Positions 33,814-43,215 of a stretch of 64,000 bases of DNA are shown piece by piece. The stretch is taken from NCBI RefSeq assembly GCF_023100725.1, contig NZ_CP095501.1:1178001-1242000 (forward strand). Direction: 5' to 3'. Numbering within the stretch: position 1 is the first letter of the stretch; each line of letters begins with the position of its first letter. This stretch comes from Arthrobacter antioxidans (GTDB lineage Bacteria; Actinomycetota; Actinomycetes; Actinomycetales; Micrococcaceae). The notes under the pieces are model-generated. The model saw only the letters and a list, made by a program, of their open reading frames with translations. It was not told the origin of the DNA and searched no databases. A program made the translations under genes and the position numbers.

Positions 33814-35178
33814 GTGGGCCACAGCCACCAGCACACCAGCGGGAGTTCGGAGCCGTCCGCCCCCGCGATTGCCGCGCGGCGCCGGGCGAACCTCCTGCTC
33901 GCGGCCATCCTCGTGCCCCTGGGCGTGGTCACGCTCATCGCCATGATGCTCCTGTGGCCGAGCGGGGACCGCAGCTCGCTCACCGTCGCCAGTCCGTACG
34001 CGACGGCGGAGGGCGTCAGCTTCGACCGCGGCACGGTCCGCGAGGTCCGGGAGGCGGACTGCCCGTCCTCCCGGCCCACGGTCGACGCGGGCGGGACGGC
34101 GCTCACCTGCACCGTCGCCTACACGCAGCCGGCCCTCGGGGGCGACCTCGTCCCCGTCGAGGTGACGCCCGAGCTCGCGAAGGCCGAGGCCGTCGAGCCG
34201 GGCGACGAGATCCGCTACCTCGACCTGGCGACCGTCGTGCAGGGCGGGGCGGCGCCCTACGTCTTCGTCGACTTCGTCCGTTCCGTCCCGATCGTCGCGA
34301 TCGCCGTCCTGTACGCCGTCGTCGTCATCGCCGTGGCGCGCTGGCGGGGGCTGCGGGCCATGATCGGCCTCGTGGGCGCCCTCGTGGTCCTCGCGCAGTT
34401 CATCCTGCCCGGCCTCGTCGAGGGTGCGCCGCCCCTGCTGCTGGGCCTCGTCGGCTCGATCGTCATCATGTACGGCGTCCTCTACTTCGCGCACGGCGTC
34501 TCCGCGCGCACCTCGACGGCGCTGCTCGGGACGGTCTTCGGCCTCGGCATCACGGCGGTGCTCGCGGCCTGGGCCACGGACGCCGCACACCTGACCGGCG
34601 TGGGCGACGAGAACGCGTACACGCTCGCGAACGCCTCGGACGAGCTGTCGATCTCCTCGATCATCCTGTGCGGCCTGATCATCTCCGGGCTCGGTGTCCT
34701 CAACGACGTGACGATCACGCAGTCCTCGGCGGTGTGGGAGCTGTACGAGCTCGCCCCGAACACCTCCGGGCGCCGGCTCTTCGGGTCCGCCATGAGGATC
34801 GGCCGCGACCACATCGCCTCCACCGTCTACACCATCGCCTTCGCGTACGCCGGGGCCGCGCTGCCGGTGCTGATCCTCGTCTCCCTCTACGAGAGGAACC
34901 TCCTCGACACGCTCACGAGCGGCGAACTGGCCGAGGAGGTGGTGCGGACCCTGGTGGGCTCGATCGGCCTCGTCCTCGCCATCCCGCTCACCACCTTGGT
35001 CGCGGTGCTGGTGGTCAAGGCGGTCGGTCCGAGGTCCGCGCGCGGTAGGCACGACGACGGCGACCCGGCCGAGGGTGCGACGCCGGCCGTCCTCGCCGCC
35101 GAGGGGGCGGGGACCCTCGCCCCCGGCGAGCGGCTGGTGGCGCTCGGTGATCGGCGCACCCCGGAGGCGGGCGCATGA
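33814..35178 (+). CDS. YibE/F-family membrane protein
   Basis: A 454-residue protein: one N-terminal membrane helix, an extracytoplasmic domain (about residues 50-150, with two Cys at DCPSS and LTCTV), then about seven membrane segments with the YibE/F core (VLYFAHGVSARTSTALLGT, ISGLGVLNDVTITQSSAVW, AMRIGRDHIASTVYTIAFAY). The function is unknown. GTG at 33814 is preferred over ATG at 33808: the GAGG at 33804-33807 is correctly spaced only for the GTG. A TAGAAT -10 lies at 33744-33749. Its stop overlaps an ATG at 35175 that would lengthen the dus gene. Confidence 0.82.
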   Translation: MGHSHQHTSGSSEPSAPAIAARRRANLLLAAILVPLGVVTLIAMMLLWPSGDRSSLTVASPYATAEGVSFDRGTVREVREADCPSSRPTVDAGGTALTCTVAYTQPALGGDLVPVEVTPELAKAEAVEPGDEIRYLDLATVVQGGAAPYVFVDFVRSVPIVAIAVLYAVVVIAVARWRGLRAMIGLVGALVVLAQFILPGLVEGAPPLLLGLVGSIVIMYGVLYFAHGVSARTSTALLGTVFGLGITAVLAAWATDAAHLTGVGDENAYTLANASDELSISSIILCGLIISGLGVLNDVTITQSSAVWELYELAPNTSGRRLFGSAMRIGRDHIASTVYTIAFAYAGAALPVLILVSLYERNLLDTLTSGELAEEVVRTLVGSIGLVLAIPLTTLVAVLVVKAVGPRSARGRHDDGDPAEGATPAVLAAEGAGTLAPGERLVALGDRRTPEAGA

Positions 35179-35276
35179 CGAACGCGTGGCGCAAGGCGGC
35201 GAAGGCGGCGAAGGCGGACAGGGCTCGTGCGGCAGGCAGCGCCGCCGGATTTGCGGGTGCTTGCGACAATGGAGGG

Positions 35277-36518
35277 GTGACCGCAGTACCCACCCTCCCC
35301 GTCCCCTCCGGCGACCCCGGCTACGGCGACCCCTCGGATGCTCCGTTCGACGCACCCGACGGCGCGCTCAGGCTCGATCTGCCGCCGCTCACCCTCGGCC
35401 CCATCACCGTCGACACGCCGGTGATCCTCGCCCCCATGGCCGGCATCACCAACAAGGCGTTCCGCCGGCTCTGCCGCGAGTACGGCGGCGGCCTGTACGT
35501 GTCCGAGATGGTGACCTCCCGCGCGCTCGTGGAGCGCAGCCCGGAGTCGATGCGCATCATCTCGCACGACGACGACGAGGCGGTCCGTTCGGTGCAGCTC
35601 TACGGCGTCGATCCGAAGACCGTCGGAGCGGCCGTCCGCCTCCTCGTGGAGGAGGACCGCGCGGACCACATCGACCTGAACTTCGGCTGCCCCGTCCCGA
35701 AGGTCACCCGCAAGGGCGGCGGTGCGGCCCTGCCGTGGAAGCTCGATCTCTTCACCGGGATCGTGCAGACCGCCGTGCGCGAGGCGTCGAAGGGGAACGT
35801 CCCGCTGACCATCAAGATGCGCAAGGGCATCGACGAGGACCACCTCACCTTCCGCGAGGCCGGCAAGATCGCGCGTGACAGCGGGGTCGCCGCCGTCGCC
35901 CTCCACGGCCGCACCGCCGCGCAGTTCTACTCGGGGCAGGCCGACTGGAATGCCATCGCGGAACTGCGCGAGGCCCTGCCGGACATCCCCGTGCTCGGCA
36001 ACGGCGACATCTGGAGTGCGGAGGACGCCGTCCGCATGGTGCGGCAGACCGGCGTCGACGGCGTCGTCATCGGGCGCGGCTGCCAGGGGCGGCCGTGGCT
36101 CTTCGGCGACCTGGTGAACGCCTTCGAGGGCAGCTCGTCCCGGCACCGGCCGGGCCTCGGGCAGGTCGCCGCCACGGTGTACCGGCACGCGGAGCTGCTC
36201 GTGGAGACCTTCGGCAGCGAGATGATGGGACTGCGCGACATCCGCAAGCACATGGCCTGGTACTTCAAGGGCTACGTCGTCGGCGGGGACCTGCGCGCCA
36301 GGCTGGCCACCGTGCCCACCCTCGAGGTGCTGCGCGGGCTCCTGGACGAACTCGACAAGGACTCGCCGTACCCCGGGCAGGACGCCGAGGGGCCCCGCGG
36401 CCGTGCCGGCTCACCCAAGAGGACCGCGCTGCCCGAGCGCTGGCTCGACGGCCGCGTCCTCAACGCGGCGCAGCAGGCGGACATCGCCGCCGCCGAGGTG
36501 GACGTATCCGGCGGATGA
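35277..36518 (+). CDS. dus: tRNA-dihydrouridine synthase
   Basis: A protein of about 413 residues of the Dus family (FMN-dependent reduction of uridines in tRNA D-loops). Signature blocks: VILAPMAGITNKAFRRLCRE, VSEMVTSRAL, DLNFGCPVPKVTRKGGGAAL (with the catalytic Cys), ALHGRTAAQFYSG, NGDIWSAEDA and GVVIGRGCQGRPW. DusB-like overall. The GTG at 35277 is preferred: an extended -10 (TGCGACAAT, hexamer 35265-35270) ends 6 bases before it, fitting a leaderless message, and the family starts there. ATG at 35175 would add 34 Lys/Ala-rich residues and overlap YibE/F by 4 bases. Confidence 0.9.
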   Translation: MTAVPTLPVPSGDPGYGDPSDAPFDAPDGALRLDLPPLTLGPITVDTPVILAPMAGITNKAFRRLCREYGGGLYVSEMVTSRALVERSPESMRIISHDDDEAVRSVQLYGVDPKTVGAAVRLLVEEDRADHIDLNFGCPVPKVTRKGGGAALPWKLDLFTGIVQTAVREASKGNVPLTIKMRKGIDEDHLTFREAGKIARDSGVAAVALHGRTAAQFYSGQADWNAIAELREALPDIPVLGNGDIWSAEDAVRMVRQTGVDGVVIGRGCQGRPWLFGDLVNAFEGSSSRHRPGLGQVAATVYRHAELLVETFGSEMMGLRDIRKHMAWYFKGYVVGGDLRARLATVPTLEVLRGLLDELDKDSPYPGQDAEGPRGRAGSPKRTALPERWLDGRVLNAAQQADIAAAEVDVSGG

Positions 36519-36576
36519 CCGCCCTCCCGCAGTCCACATCGGTGCGGGCCTGCACGCACACCCTTCCCCGTTGCGC

Positions 36577-36582
36577 TAGAAA
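36577..36582 (+). promoter_or_regulatory. -10 hexamer of dgt
   Basis: TAGAAA ends 6 bases before the dgt ATG. The spacer GGCACC leaves little room for a leader, so transcription probably begins at or next to the start codon. Confidence 0.5.
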
Positions 36583-36588
36583 GGCACC

Positions 36589-37872
36589 ATGAGTTTCCGC
36601 GATCCGTCCGTCCCCCCCGGCTACAGCGCCGGGGACACCGAGCGGTGGGTGGAGGAACCGCCCAAGAGTTCGCACCGGACCGACTTCGAACGCGACCGCG
36701 CCCGCGTGCTGCACTCGTCCGCGCTGCGCCGGCTCGGCGCGAAGACCCAGGTGGTCGCACCGGACACCGACGACTTCGTGCGGACGCGCCTCACCCACTC
36801 GCTGGAGGTCGCCCAGGTGGGCCGCGAACTCGGCAGGACCCTCGGCTGCGACCCGGACATCGTGGACACCGCGTGCCTGGCCCACGATCTGGGGCACCCG
36901 CCCTTCGGTCACAACGGCGAGTCCGCCCTCAACGACCTCGCCCACGGGATCGGCGGGTTCGAGGGCAACGCCCAGACCCTGCGGCTCCTCACGCGGCTGG
37001 AGCCGAAGGTCCTCGCCCCGGGCGGCGGGCCCGCAGGGCTGAACCTCACGCGGGCCAGCCTCGACGCCGCCTGCAAGTACCCGTGGACGGCGTCGGCAGC
37101 GCCCGTCATCAGCGGTCAGCGCACCACGAAGTTCGGTGCGTACGACGACGACCTCCCGGTGTTCGCGTGGCTGCGCGACGGCGCGCCGGACGGGCGCTCG
37201 TGCCTCGAGGCGCAGGTGATGGACCTCGCGGACGACATCTCCTACTCCGTGCACGACGTCGAGGACGCGATCGTCGCCGGGCACCTGCAGCTGAAGTGGA
37301 TGGACAGCGCCGACGCCCGTGCCCGCGTGGTGGGCTACACGCAGCAGTGGTACCTCCCGGGCAGCGACCCGGCCGCCGTCGACGCCGCCCTCTCCCGGCT
37401 GGAGAGGACGCCGGTGTGGGTGCGCGAGGCGGACGGCACGCGGCGGTCCATGGCGGCGCTCAAGAACATGACGAGCCAGCTGATCGGCCGGTTCTGCCTG
37501 AGCGCCATGCAGTCCACGCGGTCCATCTACGGACCCGATCCGCTGACGCGCTACAACGCGGAGATGGTGGTCCCGGAGGAGACGGTCATGGAGATCGCCG
37601 TCATGAAGGGCCTGGCCACCACGTACGTGATGACCACGGACCACCGCCAGCCCCTCTACGAACGCCAGCGGGAGATCCTCGCGTCCCTCGTGGCGCAGGT
37701 CCACGCCGACGGCGACCGGCACCTCGAACCGATGTTCGCCGCGGACTGGCGGGAGGCGGAGGACGACGACGCCCGCCTGCGCGTGGTCGTCGACCAGGTC
37801 GCCTCGCTCACCGACGTGTCGGCCCTCGGCCTCCACGAACGCATCGTCGGGCCCGTCCCGGCCCTCTGGTAG
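36589..37872 (+). CDS. dgt: deoxyguanosinetriphosphate triphosphohydrolase-like HD protein
   Basis: A 427-residue HD-domain dNTPase. Metal ligands are visible as TRLTHSLEVAQVGRE (His70), CLAHDLGHPPFGHNGE (His99-Asp100, His108) and MDLADDISYSVHDVEDAI (Asp). YSAGDTERWVEEP at the N-terminus is typical of the actinobacterial form. It hydrolyses dNTPs to nucleoside and triphosphate, tuning dNTP pools before replication. It stands upstream of dnaG, as is usual in actinobacteria, with a 73-base gap. Confidence 0.94.
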   Translation: MSFRDPSVPPGYSAGDTERWVEEPPKSSHRTDFERDRARVLHSSALRRLGAKTQVVAPDTDDFVRTRLTHSLEVAQVGRELGRTLGCDPDIVDTACLAHDLGHPPFGHNGESALNDLAHGIGGFEGNAQTLRLLTRLEPKVLAPGGGPAGLNLTRASLDAACKYPWTASAAPVISGQRTTKFGAYDDDLPVFAWLRDGAPDGRSCLEAQVMDLADDISYSVHDVEDAIVAGHLQLKWMDSADARARVVGYTQQWYLPGSDPAAVDAALSRLERTPVWVREADGTRRSMAALKNMTSQLIGRFCLSAMQSTRSIYGPDPLTRYNAEMVVPEETVMEIAVMKGLATTYVMTTDHRQPLYERQREILASLVAQVHADGDRHLEPMFAADWREAEDDDARLRVVVDQVASLTDVSALGLHERIVGPVPALW

Positions 37873-37933
37873 GCCGCTCCCGCGCCTGCCCGCCTCCGCC
37901 CGGAGGACGGTCGGAGAGTCGGTGGGGCGGGCC

Positions 37934-37939
37934 TAAACT
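37934..37939 (+). promoter_or_regulatory. -10 hexamer of dnaG
   Basis: TAAACT ends 6 bases before the dnaG ATG and no Shine-Dalgarno is present, again fitting a leaderless transcript. Confidence 0.5.
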
Positions 37940-37945
37940 GGGGGC

Positions 37946-39886
37946 ATGGCCGGACTCATCAAACGCGAAGACATCGATGAGGTACGCCAGCGCACGGACA
38001 TCAAGGAGGTCGTCGAGGCCTATGTCACGCTGAAGTCCGCGGGCATCGGCTCGTGGAAGGGCCTGTGCCCGTTCCACGACGAGCGGTCGCCGTCCTTCCA
38101 CGTGCGGCCGCAGATGGGCTCGTACCACTGCTTCGGCTGCGGCGAGGGCGGGGACGTCATCAGCTTCGCGCAGAGGCTGGACCACACCTCCTTCAGCGAG
38201 ACGGTGGAGAAGCTCGCCGCGCGGATCGGCTTCGAGCTGCACTACGAGGACGGCGGGACCGGGCCGCGCCGCGAGGACGTGGGCCGGCGGCAGCGGCTCC
38301 TGGACGCGCACAAGATCGCCGCCGAGTTCTTCCGCGACCAGCTCCTCACGCCGGGCGCCGGCACGGCCCGCCAGTTCCTGCAGGATCGCGGCTTCGACCG
38401 CGAGGCGGCCGCGCACTTCGGCGTCGGCTACGCACCCCAGGGCTGGGACGGCCTGCTCAACCACCTCACGGGGCGCGGCTTCACGCTCGACGAGCTGAAG
38501 CTCACGGGCATGTTCAGCGCCTCCTCGAGCAACGCCGGGCGCTTCTACGACCGGTTCCGGGGGCGCCTGATCTGGCCCATCCGCGACATCACCGGGGACA
38601 CCGTGGGCTTCGGTGCGCGCAAGCTCTTCGAGGACGACCAGGGGCCCAAGTACCTCAACACCCCGGAGACCTCGCTCTACAAGAAGTCCCAGGTGCTGTA
38701 CGGCATCGACCTCGCCAAACGGGACATCGCGAAGAACCGGCAGCTCGTGGTCGTCGAGGGGTACACGGATGTCATGGCCTGCCACCTGGCGGGCGTGGGC
38801 ACCGCCGTCGCCACGTGCGGCACGGCGTTCGGCACGGACCACATCAAGATCGCCCGCCGGCTCCTGTCCGACGACGGCACCGGCGGCGAGGTGATCTTCA
38901 CGTTCGACGGCGACGCCGCGGGCCAGAAGGCCGCGCTACGTGCGTTCGAGGAGGACCAGCGGTTCAACTCGCAGACCTATGTGGCCGTCGAGGCCTCCGG
39001 CGCGGATCCGTGCGAACTGCGCCAGACCCGGGGCGACGACGCCGTGCGGGAGCTCATCGCCGACCGTCGGCCGCTGTTCGAGTTCGCGATCAAGGCGTCG
39101 TTCGCCAACTTCGACCTCTCCTCCGGTGAGGGCCAGGTCAAGGCGCTGCGCCATGCAGCCCCGATCGTCGCGCAGATCCGCGACGTGTCGCTGCGGTCCA
39201 CCTACACGAGGGAGCTCTCCCGCTGGCTCGGGATGCAGTACGTGGGGGAGGACCAGGTGGCACGGGCGGTGTCCGCGGCCGCGCGCCGGGACACCTCGTC
39301 CTCGGCCGGCGGGCGCCGGCAGGGGCAGCAGGCCCACCAGTCCCACCAGGGGGGCCAGTCCGGGAACGCGGCGTCCGGCGGTCCCGGTGCGGTGCCGTCG
39401 GAGGAGCCGTTCTTCGAGCGGCCGGACCCCCGGGACCCGATCGCCCGCATGGAGCGGGAGGCGCTCGAGGTGGTGCTGCAGCAGCCCACGCTCCTCACGG
39501 CGCCCCAGTGGGAGAGCTTCTCGACCATGCACTTCGCCGTCCCGGTCTACGAGGCGCTCCACAACGCCGTCCTCGCCGCGGGCGCGGCCGGTACGGAGCT
39601 GTCGCGCTGGGTGGAGTCGGTGCGCGACGGCGTGCCGGACGTGCTGCGCCCCCTCGTGAGCGAACTGGCGGTCCGGCCGCTCCCGGCCAAGGACGCCGAC
39701 GCCATGGTGAGCTACTGCCGGGACATCCTGAACCGGCTCACCGAGCTGCGGATCACGCAGCAGAAGGCGGAGAAGCTCGGGCAGCTCCAGCGCATGGATC
39801 CCGCGGCCGATCCGGCCCTCTACAACCAGCTGCAGAGGGACCTGATGGAGCTCGAGATGCAGCGGCGGCAGCTCCGCGAGGAGTGA
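37946..39886 (+). CDS. dnaG: DNA primase
   Basis: A 646-residue primase making RNA primers for replication. The CHC2 zinc finger is CPFHDERSPSFHV and YHCFGCGEGGD (Cys41, His44, Cys62, Cys65). The catalytic core has RFYDRFRGRLIWPIRD, FGARKL and the TOPRIM segment LVVVEGYTDVMACHLAG (Glu) with VIFTFDGDAAGQKA (Asp-x-Asp). A Gln/Gly/Ser-rich linker at about residues 450-485 leads to the C-terminal DnaB-helicase-binding domain. Length is normal for actinobacteria. Confidence 0.97.
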   Translation: MAGLIKREDIDEVRQRTDIKEVVEAYVTLKSAGIGSWKGLCPFHDERSPSFHVRPQMGSYHCFGCGEGGDVISFAQRLDHTSFSETVEKLAARIGFELHYEDGGTGPRREDVGRRQRLLDAHKIAAEFFRDQLLTPGAGTARQFLQDRGFDREAAAHFGVGYAPQGWDGLLNHLTGRGFTLDELKLTGMFSASSSNAGRFYDRFRGRLIWPIRDITGDTVGFGARKLFEDDQGPKYLNTPETSLYKKSQVLYGIDLAKRDIAKNRQLVVVEGYTDVMACHLAGVGTAVATCGTAFGTDHIKIARRLLSDDGTGGEVIFTFDGDAAGQKAALRAFEEDQRFNSQTYVAVEASGADPCELRQTRGDDAVRELIADRRPLFEFAIKASFANFDLSSGEGQVKALRHAAPIVAQIRDVSLRSTYTRELSRWLGMQYVGEDQVARAVSAAARRDTSSSAGGRRQGQQAHQSHQGGQSGNAASGGPGAVPSEEPFFERPDPRDPIARMEREALEVVLQQPTLLTAPQWESFSTMHFAVPVYEALHNAVLAAGAAGTELSRWVESVRDGVPDVLRPLVSELAVRPLPAKDADAMVSYCRDILNRLTELRITQQKAEKLGQLQRMDPAADPALYNQLQRDLMELEMQRRQLREE

Positions 39887-39921
39887 GCCCGGGCCGATTT
39901 CACTTCGCTGCCCGGGGTATG

Positions 39922-39927
39922 TAAAGT
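39922..39927 (+). promoter_or_regulatory. -10 hexamer of tRNA-Asn
   Basis: TAAAGT ends 13 bases before the mature tRNA 5' end. A TTCACT -35-like hexamer lies at about 39899-39904, with 17 bases between. Confidence 0.5.
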
Positions 39928-39940
39928 AGAGACCGCGCTT

Positions 39941-40013
39941 TCCTCCGTAGCTCAATTGGCAGAGCATTCGACTGTTAATCGAAGGGTTACTGGTTCAAGT
40001 CCAGTCGGAGGAG
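39941..40013 (+). tRNA. tRNA-Asn (GTT)
   Basis: Acceptor TCCTCCG (39941-39947) pairs with CGGAGGA (40006-40012); discriminator is G40013. The anticodon GTT is at 39974-39976 in loop CTGTTAA, and the T-loop reads TTCAAGT. CCA is not encoded (GCAA follows). It has its own promoter and terminator. Confidence 0.97.
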
Positions 40014-40018
40014 CAACG

Positions 40019-40063
40019 AAGGGCCGGTGGCCAGGGTCGAGACCCGGGCCGCCGGCCCTTTTC
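40019..40063 (+). terminator. Rho-independent terminator of tRNA-Asn
   Basis: AAGGGCCGG and CCGGCCCTT form a long stem with an inner GGCC/GGCC extension, followed by TTTTCC. It begins 5 bases after the tRNA. Confidence 0.85.
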
Positions 40064-40127
40064 CTTTGCCCGGGTGCAGCAGGACCGCTTCCGGAAACCT
40101 GTCAGGGGGCAGGCGTAGGCTTCGGCC

Positions 40128-41645
40128 ATGAACACTGAAGGTACTGACGGCAAGCTCATCCTGGTCACCGGGGCCACGGGGTACATCGGCGGTCGGCTCG
40201 TGACGAAGCTGGTCGCCGAGGGCCGCCGGGTCCGCGTCATCGTCCGGTCCCCCCAGAAGCTCAAGGACGTCCCCTGGGCGGGATCCGTCGAGATCGTGGA
40301 GGGCGACCTGCAGGACCGCGAGGTCATGCGCACGGTCACCCGGGGCGTCGACACGCTCTACTACCTCGTCCACTCCATGGGGTCCGGACGGAACTTCGAC
40401 CAGCGCGAGGCGGACATCGCCACCACGGTCTCCGAGGCCGCCACCGCCGCGGGGGTGCGCCGCATCGTGTACCTGGGCGGCCTCCACCCCGAGGGCGTGG
40501 AGCTGTCCACCCACATGCGCTCACGCACGCAGGTCGGCACGATCCTCCTCGAATCCGGGACGCCGACGATCGCCTTCCAGGCCGGCGTGGTCATCGGGTC
40601 GGGATCGGCGTCGTTCGAGATGATCCGCCACCTGTCCGACGTCCTCCCCGTCATGCCCGCGCCCAAATGGGTCCTGAACCACATCGAGCCGATCGCGGTC
40701 CGCGACGTCATCCACTACCTCATCGGGGCGCTCGACCTCCCCGAGGGCCTGAACCGGACGTTCGACCTGGGGTCCCGCGAGGTACTCACCTACGCCGAGA
40801 TGATGAACCAGTACGCCGAGGCCGCCGGGCTGCCGCGCCGCAAGATCCTCGCGCTGCCGGTCCTGACGCCGCGCCTGGCCGGGCACTGGGTCAATCTCGT
40901 CACTCCCATCCCGCGGGCGATGGCCATGCCGCTCATCGAATCCCTGCAGCACGACGCCGTCACCGCCGAACACGACATCGACCCGTACATCGCCGTGCCC
41001 GAGGGCGGGCTCACGGGCTACCGTCGGGCGGTGGACCTGGCACTCGGCAAGATGCGCGGGGGAGAGGTGGAGACGAGCTGGGCCGGTGCCACGCAGGTGG
41101 ACGCCGAGGCCGACCCGCTCCCCTCGGATCCGCAGTGGGCCGGCCATACGGTCTTCACCGACGTCCAGACCTACAGCTCGAGCGCCTCTCCGGAGAAGCT
41201 GTGGACCGTGGTCGAGGGGATCGGCGGCGAGAACGGCTGGTACTCGTGGCCCGTGGGCTGGGCGGCCCGCGGCTGGATGGACAAGCTCGCCGGCGGCGTG
41301 GGCCTCCGGCGTGGACGGCGGGACGCCAAGGAGCTCCTCACGGGCGAGGCCCTGGACTTCTGGCGGGTGGAGGAGATCGTCCGCGGCAAGCGCCTGAGGC
41401 TCCGCGCGGAGATGAAGGTGCCCGGCAGGGCGTGGCTCGAGTTCAGGGTGGAGCCGGACGGCTCCGGCAGTTCCCTCTACCAGCGGGCGGTCTTCTTCCC
41501 GCAGGGGCTCTCCGGGCGGCTGTACTGGCTGGCCGTGCTGCCCTTCCACGGTTTCATCTTCAAGTCGATGGCACGCAACATCGCGACGACGGCGGAAGGC
41601 CTGCCCTCGGAATCAGGGTCGGCGTCCGAGACCACGGCGGCCTGA
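40128..41645 (+). CDS. SDR-type NAD(P)-binding protein fused to DUF2867
   Basis: A 505-residue two-domain protein. Residues about 8-300 are an atypical short-chain dehydrogenase/NmrA-like Rossmann domain (LILVTGATGYIGGRLVTKLV; YYLVHSMGSG; VVIGSGSASFEMI). Residues about 345-485 are DUF2867 (SSSASPEKLWTVVEGIGGENGWYSWPVGW, then GRAWLEFRVEPDG and LYWLAVLPFHGFIF), a lipid-binding-like fold. Such fusions are common in actinobacteria with unknown substrate. The start ATG has TAGGCT ending 6 bases before it and no Shine-Dalgarno: probably leaderless. Confidence 0.87.
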   Translation: MNTEGTDGKLILVTGATGYIGGRLVTKLVAEGRRVRVIVRSPQKLKDVPWAGSVEIVEGDLQDREVMRTVTRGVDTLYYLVHSMGSGRNFDQREADIATTVSEAATAAGVRRIVYLGGLHPEGVELSTHMRSRTQVGTILLESGTPTIAFQAGVVIGSGSASFEMIRHLSDVLPVMPAPKWVLNHIEPIAVRDVIHYLIGALDLPEGLNRTFDLGSREVLTYAEMMNQYAEAAGLPRRKILALPVLTPRLAGHWVNLVTPIPRAMAMPLIESLQHDAVTAEHDIDPYIAVPEGGLTGYRRAVDLALGKMRGGEVETSWAGATQVDAEADPLPSDPQWAGHTVFTDVQTYSSSASPEKLWTVVEGIGGENGWYSWPVGWAARGWMDKLAGGVGLRRGRRDAKELLTGEALDFWRVEEIVRGKRLRLRAEMKVPGRAWLEFRVEPDGSGSSLYQRAVFFPQGLSGRLYWLAVLPFHGFIFKSMARNIATTAEGLPSESGSASETTAA

Positions 41646-41681
41646 GGCGGGTCCCCTGCAGTGGCGCGCGCTGACGCCGCG

Positions 41682-42923
41682 CTACTGCAGGGCGGGGACG
41701 GTCCTCGGCCGGACGACCGCCCAGAGGAACACCACGCCCAGGGCGATGCACGCGGCCATCACGACGGCCATGGGGGTGGCGGATTCGATGCCCTCACCCA
41801 GCAGGCCGACGAGCGGCGAGATCAGGCCCGCCGTCCCGAAGGTCACCGCACCCAGGAGGGACGCCGCCGTGCCGGCCTGCGCTCCGTTGTTGATGAGTGC
41901 CAGGACCTGGACGCACGGGAAGACGAAGCCCGTGGCCATGATGTAGAACCACAGCGGCACGGCCGTACCCCAGAAGCCGAAGCCCAGCTGGTCGAAGGCG
42001 ATGATGAGGATCGCCATGGTCAGCTGGACGATCGTCGCCGTCGCGATGACCCACTGCGGGCCCACGCGCCGGAGGACGCGCGCACTGATCTGCACGCCGG
42101 CGACGATGCCGAGCGAGTTGACGGCGAACAGCAGCCCGTACTGCTGCTCGTTCAGCCCGTAGGGGCCCTGGAACAGGAAGGGCGAGGCCGAGAGGTAGGA
42201 GAACAGCCCGGAGAAGTTCATGCCGCCGACCAGCAGGATGCCGATGAAGATGCGGTCGCTCAGGACCGTCCGGTAGCGCTGGGCCACGGTGAGGCCGGAC
42301 CGGCGGCGGTTCTCCCGGGGGAGGGTCTCGATGATGAACAGCGAGACAGCGGTGATGACCAGCACGCCGTAGCCGGCGAGGAACCAGAAGATGCCGGGCC
42401 AGGGGAAGAGCAGCAGCAGTTGGGAGCCGATCACCGGGGCGAAGATGGGCGCCATGCCGTTGACGAGCGCCATGTAGGACAGCATGCGGACGAGGGTGTA
42501 GCCGCCGAAGAGGTCGCGCACCATGGCCATCGCGACCACCCCGCCGCCCGCGGCTCCCATGCCCTGGAGGACGCGGAACAGCATGAGCGTGTTGATGTCC
42601 TCGGAGGACGCTGCGCCGATGGAGGCACCGACGTGCAGCGTGGTCGCGAAGATCAGGGGCAGGCGACGGCCGATCTTGTCGCTGAGCGGTCCCACGAGGA
42701 GCTGTCCGCCCGCGAAGCCGATGATCGTTCCCGTCAGCGTCAGCTGGATGGCTGCCTCGGAGACCCCGAGGTCCGACCGCAGGGCCGGGAAGGCGGGCAG
42801 GTACAGGTCGATCGTGAACGGCCCGAGGGCGGTCAGGGTGCCGAGGATGACCACGTAGATGATCTTCTCGCGGCGGGAGAGGGCGTCGCCGGGATGGGTG
42901 GTGGTGCTCACGCTGGTGCTCAA
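41682..42923 (-). CDS. MFS exporter of the Bcr/CflA drug-resistance type
   Basis: A protein of about 413 residues with 12 membrane segments. The N-terminal LGTLTALGPFTIDLYLPAFP and the motif GPLSDKIGRRLP are typical of the Bcr/CflA group (bicyclomycin, chloramphenicol and sulfonamide export). The start is uncertain: TTG at 42923 (AGGCAG upstream) or GTG at 42911; ATG codons further up would add a poorly conserved leader. The 292-base gap to the divergent sugar transporter gene holds only a small palindrome, TCGTACGA (43093-43100), and a TAGGGT hexamer at 43177-43182. Confidence 0.87.
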   Translation of the reverse strand: MSTSVSTTTHPGDALSRREKIIYVVILGTLTALGPFTIDLYLPAFPALRSDLGVSEAAIQLTLTGTIIGFAGGQLLVGPLSDKIGRRLPLIFATTLHVGASIGAASSEDINTLMLFRVLQGMGAAGGGVVAMAMVRDLFGGYTLVRMLSYMALVNGMAPIFAPVIGSQLLLLFPWPGIFWFLAGYGVLVITAVSLFIIETLPRENRRRSGLTVAQRYRTVLSDRIFIGILLVGGMNFSGLFSYLSASPFLFQGPYGLNEQQYGLLFAVNSLGIVAGVQISARVLRRVGPQWVIATATIVQLTMAILIIAFDQLGFGFWGTAVPLWFYIMATGFVFPCVQVLALINNGAQAGTAASLLGAVTFGTAGLISPLVGLLGEGIESATPMAVVMAACIALGVVFLWAVVRPRTVPALQ

Positions 42924-43215
42924 GATGCTGCCTAACGGAAAACGGTGGTGCGGCCGGGGTTCTGATCGGTGGAGCAGGGGATGCATCGACTGCGGCGGCG
43001 GCCCGGCGACGACGGCGGAGCGGCTCGCGACGTGCAGCAGGTCGTCCACGGTGGGACGATTTGGTTGCTGCGGCGAATCAACGGTGTTCCTATCGTACGA
43101 CCCCCGTCAACCCTCGCACCGTCCCGGGTCGCGGCCCGGGCGGCGGATGCGCTGCTAAGCAGGCTTCGGATTGACGTAGGGTGTTGAAGGGCCGAACGAG
43201 CAGGGAGAACCAAGC

